From the NCBI GenBank assembly GCA_019359355.1, contig JAHHHM010000006.1, positions 186,001-250,000 on the forward strand: a stretch of 64,000 bases of DNA, given 5' to 3'. The notes below the pieces were generated by a model. The model was given only the letters and a program-made list of their open reading frames with translations, did not search any database and had not been told where the DNA came from. This document shows, piece after piece, positions 8,145 to 15,400 of this stretch; the first letter of the stretch is position 1, and each line of letters opens with the position of its first letter. The translations under genes were made by a program, and so were the position numbers. The stretch comes from Microcoleus vaginatus WJT46-NPBG5 (GTDB taxonomy: Bacteria; Cyanobacteriota; Cyanobacteriia; Cyanobacteriales; Oscillatoriaceae).

Positions 8145-9920
8145 TTAAGAAGAAAAAGTGCTTCTGAGTCCTGATTCACGTACCGACGGATTGATTCGCT
8201 CAGTTTTGGTTGCAACAGAGATATCTGCTTCAAGTTTTGAAGCAGCATCCGAGGCTTGAGTGCGCCATAACTGATCAAGCTTGGTTGCCGGCATCGTGAG
8301 ATATAAAACATCGCCGGCGTTGAGGTATGAATTGAGTAAATCCCAACCGTGAGTTGATTGGCAATTGGTTTCAATATATAACGGCACAAAGTCAGCACTC
8401 ATGGCAACTTCTCGGACTCGATGCCCGCAGAAGGGATGACTCGATGTAATTAGCGTTGCTAAAGCCACCCAAAGGCTGTCCCCTGTCATTCCATTCCCAA
8501 AAATTCTTCCGCCTAAAGCAGCGGCGGCGAAAGAGGGTGCAGCCAATTCTGTTGGACTCAATACTGCCTCAAACTCAAAAACTTGTTCCACCATTCGCGC
8601 AAATTGAGAGTCTTGATTTCGCACCACCACCGGCAATTTGCCGGCTAAACTTTTGGCTGTGAGTGCAATCTCTAAATTCCCTGTATCGTCGCTTGTCACC
8701 GCAATTAGTGCTTCGGCGTGATCAATATTGCCGGCTTTCAAAGTAGCAGCAACACTCGCATCCCCTAGAATCACGGGAATTTTTAGGGCGCGGGCGGTAT
8801 TTATAAACCGGCAATTTGGATCACGCTCAATCACAACCACTTCATGACCACTCATTCTAAGTTGATCAGCAATTCGCAATCCAACGCCCCCCAAACCACA
8901 AATAATGTAGTGACTTCGCTGGGGAACTCGGGTGGCATCCCAAACTTGTGTAAAGCGAGTTCCTAATACGAAATCATTGAGGAGTGCGTAGCAAATACCA
9001 ATAATGCCGGCACCGACTAACATCATCACAGCCGTAAATAATTTGACGCTTTCTGGTGCGTGTTCTGCAACTTTTTCATTGCCGCCGGCCCCTGTAATCA
9101 TCCCTACAGAAAAATAAAGGGCATCGACTGCTGAGGTATTAGAATTAACACAAAGATAGGTAAGTGTTGCAATTAAAATTGTTACAAGTAGGCTGAGGAG
9201 AACCGCCAAAGTTGACCGCGTGTGCTGGTGAAACTGTTGTAAACTATTAACAAACTTAGTAACTTTTTGAATCACCGAGTTGCGCGCGATTCGCACACGG
9301 GGTTGAGAGGCAACGATCAGGCGATCTCCCACTTGCAATGTTTGCCCATAACTCATTGCAGAAATTAAATCTGTGCGTCCATTCACCGGCAGATAATAAA
9401 TCAGCATCCGTGAGCGATTTTCCCACAAATGACTGAGATGCCGGCCTAGCCAAGGATGATTTTCATCAATATATTCTTCATGAATGGGCCATGTTTGGTT
9501 AAACAGTTGCAATTGGCCAATCGCTTGTTTTCCGAGTGCTGCAAACGCAAAAACCGGCGCGGCTAGGGTGGAAACGCTCATGGTGACATGATCGCCGACG
9601 GTATGATCGAGACGATCCCCCAAACTGGTATTGAATAGCCGGTTGATAATCCGAATTCGAGGATTGAGTACCCGCGACTGCACGAGAATCGCTAAATTTA
9701 AGGCATCGTCAGCGCCGGCAAGCACCAAGGTTTGCGCGTCTCGAATGCCGGCGGCTAGCAAGGTAGCCGGTTCGCGCAAATCTCCAAAAATGATATCAGC
9801 ACCTTCATCAATCAGCGCCCGATCACTGATGCCAACAACATCCGCGCCCTGTTGCCGCAGCAAACAGAAAATTTTATAGCCGGTGCGCCCAAGACCACAA
9901 ACAATAATACGGGGTTTCAT
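8145..9920 (-). CDS. two-RCK (TrkA-N) potassium channel-like protein
   Basis: Predicted inner-membrane ion channel or transport regulator of 591 residues. The first NAD-binding RCK domain has CGLGRTG at 8-14. Hydrophobic segments follow at about 237-257 and 293-319, flanking a pore-like loop at 268-290. A second RCK domain starts with ICGLGGVG near 340 and a TrkA-C-like region closes the protein. Tandem RCK domains around a two-helix pore are known for bacterial K+ channels that sense ligands through the RCK parts. The oddity is the pore: the usual TVGYG filter is replaced by ITGAGG (275-280), so K+ selectivity is doubtful. It has no operon partner here. Confidence 0.75.
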   Translation of the reverse strand: MKPRIIVCGLGRTGYKIFCLLRQQGADVVGISDRALIDEGADIIFGDLREPATLLAAGIRDAQTLVLAGADDALNLAILVQSRVLNPRIRIINRLFNTSLGDRLDHTVGDHVTMSVSTLAAPVFAFAALGKQAIGQLQLFNQTWPIHEEYIDENHPWLGRHLSHLWENRSRMLIYYLPVNGRTDLISAMSYGQTLQVGDRLIVASQPRVRIARNSVIQKVTKFVNSLQQFHQHTRSTLAVLLSLLVTILIATLTYLCVNSNTSAVDALYFSVGMITGAGGNEKVAEHAPESVKLFTAVMMLVGAGIIGICYALLNDFVLGTRFTQVWDATRVPQRSHYIICGLGGVGLRIADQLRMSGHEVVVIERDPNCRFINTARALKIPVILGDASVAATLKAGNIDHAEALIAVTSDDTGNLEIALTAKSLAGKLPVVVRNQDSQFARMVEQVFEFEAVLSPTELAAPSFAAAALGGRIFGNGMTGDSLWVALATLITSSHPFCGHRVREVAMSADFVPLYIETNCQSTHGWDLLNSYLNAGDVLYLTMPATKLDQLWRTQASDAASKLEADISVATKTERINPSVRESGLRSTFSS

Positions 9921-10119
9921 TTTGCTAGTTAATTGACAGACAACTCAAGGCTGTCTGGTTGCTGAAACTTTATTCTCAGATAGACCGCGATCTAGAACTG
10001 TAGCTGACAACACCAGCTCATATTTAAATGTTGAGTAGGAGAATCAGTTGAGCCGGCTCAGCGCGTGGCACAATAATTAACAAACAGTTTGTCAGCAAAC
10101 CCTAACGAGAGTAACAATT

Positions 10120-10347
10120 ATGTGGCGAGTGATGATTCAATGTTCTGCTGAAGGTTGGCGCAACTCTGCTATTGCTTTTAAAGAGATCGCTGCTAAATAT
10201 CCTGCAACCCTATTGGCTTCAAAAAAAATGCCAGGTGATGAGCGACGTATTATGGAATATAAGTTGGAAGATGTCAGCGACACTGAGGAATTTGTAGAAG
10301 AATGTATGACCCTAGAAGGTTTCGATGCAATCTTTGAATCTTTGTAG
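10120..10347 (+). CDS. small unknown protein, 75 aa
   Basis: A short acidic protein, MWRVMIQCSAEGWRNSAIAF at the start and FDAIFESL at the end, with no signal peptide or membrane segment. I do not recognise the family. It stands alone, divergent from the channel-like gene, and has ordinary codon use for this window. A 10-bp hairpin (TTTGAGCCGG 10379-10388 with CCGGTTCAAA 10399-10408, one G-U pair) lies 31 bases after the stop. A 12-bp palindrome, TGAGCCGGCTCA, is at 10049-10060 upstream. Confidence 0.6.
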   Translation: MWRVMIQCSAEGWRNSAIAFKEIAAKYPATLLASKKMPGDERRIMEYKLEDVSDTEEFVEECMTLEGFDAIFESL

Positions 10348-10539
10348 CCGGTGAGAGGTGATAACAGGAATCTAAAACTTTGAGCCGGTTTTTTTGAGCC
10401 GGTTCAAAAATTAACCATTAATGATACTGTATTAGTAGCTGTTTTGTAAAAATATAGCTGCTTTTGGGTTGTTACTGAAGTAACAAAAAAACAAAAATCT
10501 ATGAGATTTATATTAAAAACTTTGAAGGAGTAATGATTT

Positions 10540-11109
10540 ATGGTTTCTTCAATTGAGTCTGAATCAAAACTGTCTTTAGAAGATTTCTTACAGTTGCCTG
10601 AAACACAACCTGCAAGTGAATACATCAACAACAGCATCTACCAAAAACCTATGCCTCAAGGCGAACATAGCATTATTCAAGGCAGTTTATTAACGGCCAT
10701 TAATCAAATTGGTCAAACTCAACAGTTACTTTGTGCATTTCCAGAGTTACGTTGCACTTTTAGTGGCAGTTCGATCGTGCCAGATATTGCTGTTTTTGAG
10801 TGGGAACGAATTCCTCGTAAAGCTAACGGAAGAATTGAGAACAAATTTGAAATTCCTCCAGATTGGATCATTGAAATTCTCTCTCCAGAGCAATCACCCA
10901 ATCGAGTTATTAAAAAAATTACTTTTTGCCTTCAGCATGGAACAAAGCTGGGTTGGTTTATTGATCCTGAAGATGAATCAGTTAGTATATTTCAACCAGA
11001 TGGCCTTCCCGAAGTAAAATTTGAGAATGATAGTTTAACAGTGCTTGGTGCCCTAAATGATTGGCAATTTTCGGTTGCAGATTTATTTCAGTGTCTATAT
11101 CTAGCATAA
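10540..11109 (+). CDS. Uma2 family (DUF820) endonuclease
   Basis: A 189-residue member of the Uma2 family, which has a PD-(D/E)XK nuclease fold and is hugely expanded in cyanobacteria; the natural role is unknown. Visible active-site elements are VPDIAVFE (about residues 82-89), WIIEILSPEQS (about 108-118) and KLGWFIDP. The start is well supported by GAAGGAG 10 bases before the ATG. The next gene is a truncated copy of the first half of this one, so the pair arose by duplication. Confidence 0.85.
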   Translation: MVSSIESESKLSLEDFLQLPETQPASEYINNSIYQKPMPQGEHSIIQGSLLTAINQIGQTQQLLCAFPELRCTFSGSSIVPDIAVFEWERIPRKANGRIENKFEIPPDWIIEILSPEQSPNRVIKKITFCLQHGTKLGWFIDPEDESVSIFQPDGLPEVKFENDSLTVLGALNDWQFSVADLFQCLYLA

Positions 11110-11150
11110 CCTTCTTTAGCTTGTTAAATTGATTTAGGGATTAATGATTT

Positions 11151-11393
11151 ATGCTGTCATCCATCAAGTCTCAATCAAAGCTGTTTTTAGAAGATTTCTT
11201 GCAATTGTTAGAAACGAAACCCGCCAGTGAGTATATTGCCGGCAGCAAAATCTATCAAAAACCGATGCCGCAAGGAAAACATAGCATTATTCAAGGCAGT
11301 TTATTAACGGCCATTAATCAAATTGGTCAACCTCAACAGTTACTTTGTGCATTTCCAGAGTTCCGGCTAACAACTCGCTGGATGGGCGTATAA
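11151..11393 (+). pseudogene. truncated Uma2 duplicate
   Basis: The first 70 codons copy the upstream Uma2 gene (near-identical DNA across about 11257-11362). Homology stops abruptly at 11362, just after the codons for CAFPE. The frame then runs into unrelated sequence and ends at 11393. The catalytic half (PD, EILSP, WFID) is missing, so the product cannot be an active nuclease. A ribosome binding site (AGGGA) is retained. The break coincides with GCTAACAACTCGCTG at 11366-11380, which resembles two repeats further on. Confidence 0.8.
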
Positions 11394-12103
11394 ATCTTGC
11401 TTCTGCCTTTCAATATTGTCTATCACCGCTCAACTCAATCGTTAGCTACACACTCCTTTCCTTGAAATACGCTGCCTTCTTTCTAATCCTCACAATTGCG
11501 GCTTTTTATTACATCAGTACAAGCAGTAATGTATTGTCTTGGCTACTCATCTGCCCAGCCCTAAATTGCACGATTCTTTTTGTTGCCTATTCTCTAAACA
11601 GACCATCAATGTTAATGGGAAAAACCAGAACTGGTCAGATTAATCTGATTTTACTACTCATAAACTTGCCTTGGCTTTTACTTACATGGGGTGTTTGGCT
11701 CCTTGAGGTAACATTTTCCCAGGAAGATAAGATGAGCAGAATTGGTGAAACTAACATTTACTTAGGTCGTTATCCTCGTTTTACCAAAACCGATAACTTT
11801 GATCTTGTTGTTGATTTAACATCTGAGTTTCTTCCATGCAAAACTAGTGCAAAAGAATATATCTGCCTTCCAAATCTTGATGGAATTCAGCTCAGAAATA
11901 CTGCTCGACTGCCCCGGTTATCAATTAAGAAAAAAATTTTAATTCATTGTGCCCAAGGTCATGGTCGTTCTGCTACATACGCATCCCTACTGATCGCCCA
12001 GCTTTTTCCCACGATTTCGCCTCAAGAAGCCCTATGTCTCATTCTGAAAAACCGTCCCGGTGCCACGCCTTCAAAAGCACAGTTATGCCAAATTCGCAGC
12101 TAA
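11345..12103 (+). CDS. membrane-anchored dual-specificity phosphatase
   Basis: A C-terminal protein phosphatase domain behind membrane segments. The signature HCAQGHGRSAT (201-211) fits the Cys-x5-Arg loop, with Cys202 as nucleophile and Arg208 binding phosphate; VVDLTSEF (155-162) probably holds the general-acid Asp. Hydrophobic helices lie at about 40-60, 65-83 and 100-121, so the domain is probably tethered to the membrane. The true start is uncertain: the ATG at 11345 lies inside the Uma2 fragment in another frame. A downstream TTG or the Met pair at 90-91 may be used instead. The substrate is unknown. Confidence 0.7.
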   Translation: MCISRVPANNSLDGRINLASAFQYCLSPLNSIVSYTLLSLKYAAFFLILTIAAFYYISTSSNVLSWLLICPALNCTILFVAYSLNRPSMLMGKTRTGQINLILLLINLPWLLLTWGVWLLEVTFSQEDKMSRIGETNIYLGRYPRFTKTDNFDLVVDLTSEFLPCKTSAKEYICLPNLDGIQLRNTARLPRLSIKKKILIHCAQGHGRSATYASLLIAQLFPTISPQEALCLILKNRPGATPSKAQLCQIRS

Positions 12104-12132
12104 CAGCTTGCCAAATTCGCAGCTAACAGCTT
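12087..12132 (+). repeat. perfect 23-bp tandem duplication
   Basis: Two exact copies of a 23-bp unit (12087-12109 and 12110-12132, beginning GCCAAATTCGCAGC) sit head to tail. The stop codon of the phosphatase gene lies in the first copy. The unit contains GCTAAC. Confidence 0.95.
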
Positions 12133-12313
12133 TGGTGCAACGAATTTCCAAAATTCATTAGTCTGTGCTTGTGCGGAAAAAATTATTCTCGTAGTTGAAG
12201 ATAGAACCGGATGGCATACTAGCCCAAAAGTTCAGTTGCCGACAGGCATTATCTTGTAGCATGTTGTAGTATGCTGGATAAAGCTTGCAGAGTTAACTGA
12301 AATTCATGTGGGA

Positions 12314-12793
12314 ATGCAAATTGAACCCTACGACCCTCACCACCTTGATGCTGTTATTCGTCTTTCGCTTCGAGCATGGACTCCGGTCTTTGATTCGATT
12401 CAGAATGCAATGAACGCTGATGTGTACCAGGCATTCTATCCAAATCATTGGCGTGAGAGCCAGCAAAAAGCTGTTGAGGATGTCTGCGCTGCGGAAGACA
12501 CGAATGTATGGGTTGCTATCGATGCCGGTTCTACTGTGGGCTTTGTAGCCGTGAAACTACACTCAGAGGACAGCATGGGTGAAATCTATATGGTTGCTGT
12601 TGATCCAGACTTTCAAGGTCGGGGCATTGGTAGTGCTTTGATAGAATTCGCTCTGGCTTGGATGAAAGATGCGGGGATGTCTATTGCGATGGTTGAGACT
12701 GGGGGAGATGCCGGTCATGCCCCAGCGCGTTACACCTATGAAAAGGTGGGCTTTGATCTGTGGCCGGTTGCCAGATACTTCAAGAAGCTCTAA
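12314..12793 (+). CDS. GNAT family N-acetyltransferase
   Basis: Acetyl-CoA-dependent N-acetyltransferase of about 159 residues. The central motif A is VAVDPDFQGRGIGSALI, with QGRGIG forming the pyrophosphate-binding loop. The C-terminal strand YEKVGFDLWPVARYFKKL is typical of the family. I prefer ATG 12314 to GTG 12308, though no strong ribosome binding site is visible for either. It stands alone in the accessory region, followed by one of the recurring repeats (12807-12854). The substrate cannot be read from the sequence. Confidence 0.85.
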   Translation: MQIEPYDPHHLDAVIRLSLRAWTPVFDSIQNAMNADVYQAFYPNHWRESQQKAVEDVCAAEDTNVWVAIDAGSTVGFVAVKLHSEDSMGEIYMVAVDPDFQGRGIGSALIEFALAWMKDAGMSIAMVETGGDAGHAPARYTYEKVGFDLWPVARYFKKL

Positions 12794-12806
12794 ACGCAGA
12801 TGTGTT

Positions 12807-12854
12807 GATTTCGCTCGCGCATTCTATCCTTCAACTTAACGCGATCACCCGTTC
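12807..12854 (+). repeat. accessory-region intergenic repeat, copy 1
   Basis: Starts TGATTTCGCTCGCGCATTC and continues with ATCCTTCAACTTAACGCGAT. It matches copies at 13834-13881 and 14953-15001, each lying soon after an accessory gene. This is the most diverged copy at its 3' end. Confidence 0.7.
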
Positions 12855-12960
12855 GTTCTTGTAAATCCTTGTTTAGAATCCGTGTCTAGTACAGTTTTGG
12901 CTCAATTAGTGTTTGTTTAGGTAATGATACAACTCAAATACGATAAGAGCATGGAATGTA

Positions 12961-13260
12961 ATGATAGAGGAAAATACGCGGACAGACTTGCAACAACGAC
13001 AATGGATTTGTGATGTCGAAGATGTAAACCTGATACCACAAGGAGCTTCATTTGTTAGTTTGTGGAAACAGTATACAAATGGCATTGCTATTACGCTCTC
13101 TATTCACTTTGAGGATGGTCAGTTTGTGTTGGATCGAGATGTCGGTCATGCGGCATCTGGAGCAAAAAGAACTAATTGCGGTACATTTTCAACCGCAGAT
13201 GCTGCGGTACACCAACTGATTCAAGAGTGCTATAGCTGGGATAATGCGTGGGGTATCTAA
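12961..13260 (+). CDS. unknown 99-aa protein
   Basis: A soluble 99-residue protein with a patterned strand-rich middle (GIAITLSIHFEDGQFVLDRD) and the C-terminus CYSWDNAWGI. No signal peptide or membrane segment is visible and I do not recognise the family. It lies between the GNAT and cupin genes on the same strand, 70 bases before the cupin gene. The start ATG at 12961 lacks an obvious ribosome binding site. Confidence 0.6.
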   Translation: MIEENTRTDLQQRQWICDVEDVNLIPQGASFVSLWKQYTNGIAITLSIHFEDGQFVLDRDVGHAASGAKRTNCGTFSTADAAVHQLIQECYSWDNAWGI

Positions 13261-13330
13261 TAGCAAACTGAGGAACGTAACGAGTAGATAAATGAGCATT
13301 GTGTCGAAAAATACCAAGGGAAAATGAGTT

Positions 13331-13801
13331 ATGAAGCAATCGCCAATTTCAGCAGAATCGATTTCAGCACTGATCGGTAAGACCATATACCCAGAACCTT
13401 ATGCTTCCCTTGTGAAGGGACGACAAAAGCGAAAACTGGGTGATTATTTTGGGTTGACTCATTTTGGAGTTAATTTAACCCATCTGTTACCTGGTGCAGT
13501 TTCTGCTCTGGCTCACAGCCACTCAAAGCAAGAAGAATTTATCTTGGTATTGGAAGGCAGTCCAACGCTGGTATTAGGCGAAGAGGAATTCGTTTTGCAT
13601 CCCGGTGACTGCTATGGATTTAAGGCCGGCACAGGTATCGCCCATCAACTGATTAATCGATCTGAAGAAAACGTAACCTATCTTGAGATTGGCGATCGCA
13701 CTGAGGGAGATGAGGTCGAATTCCCAAATGACGATCTCAAAGCAACACAATTGCCGAATGGTGAATGGGCTTTAACGCACAAAGATGGTCGCCCTTATTA
13801 A
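13331..13801 (+). CDS. cupin domain protein
   Basis: A single-domain cupin of 156 residues. Motif 1 is HSHSKQEEFILVLEG and motif 2 is PGDCYGFKAGTGIAHQLIN, so the metal ligands His-x-His, Glu and His are all present. Cupins of this size bind a divalent metal and act as isomerases, dioxygenases or sugar-binding proteins; the reaction here is unknown. AGGGAAAA precedes the ATG. The gene is followed directly by an attC-like sequence (13809-13829) and two other repeats. Confidence 0.85.
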   Translation: MKQSPISAESISALIGKTIYPEPYASLVKGRQKRKLGDYFGLTHFGVNLTHLLPGAVSALAHSHSKQEEFILVLEGSPTLVLGEEEFVLHPGDCYGFKAGTGIAHQLINRSEENVTYLEIGDRTEGDEVEFPNDDLKATQLPNGEWALTHKDGRPY

Positions 13802-14161
13802 GGTCACTGCCTAACAACCACGCTGCACCAGAACGTTTTGCGATCTCATTGTATCTTTCAAATTAATGCGATCGCTCGATCAAGTCATGTTTGGTTTCAC
13901 GTTACCTACTGATTCACAAGTAAGGACGTGGCAGACTCAACCCAACCTTGTATATTGAGCAAAAATTTTGGTTTGGGTGAGAGGATTTGTATCAAAGCAG
14001 ATTTGGTATAACTTATCTGTCAGTGTTTACTATTAAGTTAGCTGGCTTCGTATTCTGGAAGAACTTAAATCTATTATCCAAGTAGACTATGCCTAAGTTA
14101 CAGTTACCAAAGTATGTTAATTTATTAGAAATTATACAAGCAAGCTGCAAAATTAAAACCT
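13802..14161. other. repeat-bearing gap after the cupin gene
   Basis: The gap holds three repeat parts: GCCTAACAACCACGCTGCAC (13809-13828); a copy of the accessory intergenic repeat with HIP1-like GCGATCGC (13834-13881); and an 82-bp block (13868-13949) repeated at 15065-15146. The remaining AT-rich sequence to 14161 shows no gene. Confidence 0.7.
13868..13949 (+). repeat. 82-bp direct repeat, copy A
   Basis: This block starts GCGATCGCTCGATCAAGTCA and includes GATTCACAAGTAAGGACGTG. It aligns along its full 82 bases with 15065-15146, with about ten differences and no gap. It overlaps the end of the shorter intergenic repeat. Confidence 0.9.
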
Positions 14162-14737
14162 ATGGGATTGATGGTTCATAGCTTATCCGAGTTTCCAGTC
14201 AATGCCGAACGCGACTATTATCTTTACGTCCTACGTGGAAGTTGGGATAGCGATATTGAGAGAGCATTGCAAGAAAACTTTCCTAGCATGGCTGATGCGG
14301 CATCTAGAACAAAGTCTGCGGTTATCTTTGGGACAGAAGGTAGACATTTTCAGAACGAAGTCTTTTCTTGGCATCGCATTAATGGTGAGGTAGCCGAGCC
14401 TTTGCTACCTGCCCTATTAATTACGACTATTCATCCGGCTAAGTTCCAAGATGAAAACGACCCTTTTTGGGGAAATCGCTTAACAAATGACCACAATGAC
14501 CACATGGTATTAATTTCACTTAAAGAGAAATGTGCCACTGGGCGTGAGGCAATCGAATTAATACGACAGATATTTGAAGACATTAAAGTTGGCCAAAAAC
14601 TCAAAGATTTTGAAGTCGTCAAATCATTAAATAGAAAGCGCAGTAACGCATTTATGGATGGTTTAGTTCTACGTCCAACATTTATGGGTTTTGGTTTCGA
14701 TCTCAAAACTATACCCAAAATCATGAAGGGTGAATGA
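14162..14737 (+). CDS. unknown 191-aa protein
   Basis: A soluble protein of 191 residues that I do not recognise. It starts MGLMVHSLSEFPV, contains DYYLYVLRGSWDSDIE and ends in FMGFGFDLKTIPKIMKGE. No signal peptide or membrane helix is visible. The charged alternating helix-strand pattern suggests a compact alpha/beta fold. ATG 14171 is an alternative start. It sits between two repeat-bearing gaps in the accessory region and its stop abuts the attC-like sequence at 14739. Confidence 0.6.
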   Translation: MGLMVHSLSEFPVNAERDYYLYVLRGSWDSDIERALQENFPSMADAASRTKSAVIFGTEGRHFQNEVFSWHRINGEVAEPLLPALLITTIHPAKFQDENDPFWGNRLTNDHNDHMVLISLKEKCATGREAIELIRQIFEDIKVGQKLKDFEVVKSLNRKRSNAFMDGLVLRPTFMGFGFDLKTIPKIMKGE

Positions 14738-15133
14738 CACCTAAAAACCGCGCTGCACCGGAATGTACTAGCATAGTCGTGAGTTGTAAAGTTTATCTGC
14801 GTCCGAGGAACGCGACCTTTAAACCGCTATGTATGCGACAGAAGCTATAGGTTGTAATAAAATAAAGGCTCATCATTGGAGGTTCTAGAGATTGCAGGTA
14901 CGACCATTGCTTGGATAGTGAAGTGTGACTGCTAGATTCACAGTTTGAAATCTGATTTCGTGATCGCATACAATCCTTCAACTTAATGCGATCGCCCGAT
15001 CTTGTAGGCCGGCTTGAAGGATGAAACCCGACACTCATCACTGCTTCTCCACCTCAACTCTGGCGCGATCTCCCAATCGAGTCATGTTGGGTTTCACGTT
15101 ATCTACTGATTCACAAGTAAGGACGTGACAAGC
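14738..15133. other. repeat-bearing gap after the 191-aa gene
   Basis: It begins with ACCTAAAAACCGCGCTGCAC (14739-14758), the diverged partner of the sequence after the cupin gene. Further on are the intergenic repeat copy (14953-15001) and most of the 82-bp direct repeat copy B (15065-15146). No gene is evident. Confidence 0.7.
14953..15001 (+). repeat. accessory-region intergenic repeat, copy 3
   Basis: TGATTTCGTGATCGCATACA followed by ATCCTTCAACTTAATGCGAT matches copies at 12807 and 13834. The HIP1-like GCGATCGC is intact at 14988-14995. Confidence 0.75.
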
Positions 15134-15146
15134 TCAACCCAATCTT
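15065..15146 (+). repeat. 82-bp direct repeat, copy B
   Basis: Full-length partner of 13868-13949, including TCACGTTATCTACTGATTCA and GGACGTG. Its last 13 bases overlap the 3' end of the minus-strand 88-aa gene, so the repeat reaches into coding sequence. Confidence 0.9.
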
Positions 15147-15400
15147 AAGCGCAAATGACCGTCTAAGGCTTCGAGCCAGAGTGACACTTCTGTATTTCGG
15201 ATGGTGGCTAATAGTCCTATGTTGGTCAGAACAGCTAAATGAAACCCAGTTTGGTCTTGTCCACCGTAGCCCAAATAGCCGTTTCTCAGTTCCAGATTCT
15301 CCGGGGTGTATTCCGCATACTGGTCAAAGGTGATGCCAGCAGGTTCTAACTGGGGTTGTGGCAGCGGTGGGTTAGATTGCGTTATGGCAATTGCGTTCAA
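15134..15400 (-). CDS. short Uma2-like protein, 88 aa
   Basis: An 88-residue protein resembling the N-terminal part of Uma2-type proteins (ITFDQYAEYTPENLELRNGY, then HLAVLTNIGLLATIRN). It has no PD or EILSP nuclease motif and ends soon after WLEALDGHLRLRLG. The frame starts at TTG 15400, directly abutting the stop of the upstream TerB-like gene, which suggests translational coupling. Its 3' end lies in the 82-bp direct repeat. It may be a short family of its own or a truncated gene. Confidence 0.55.
   Translation of the reverse strand: MNAIAITQSNPPLPQPQLEPAGITFDQYAEYTPENLELRNGYLGYGGQDQTGFHLAVLTNIGLLATIRNTEVSLWLEALDGHLRLRLG

Noticed and set aside
8456-8662. A small basic + strand frame antisense to the channel-like gene
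   Set aside because: The minus-strand RCK domain is well supported across this stretch.
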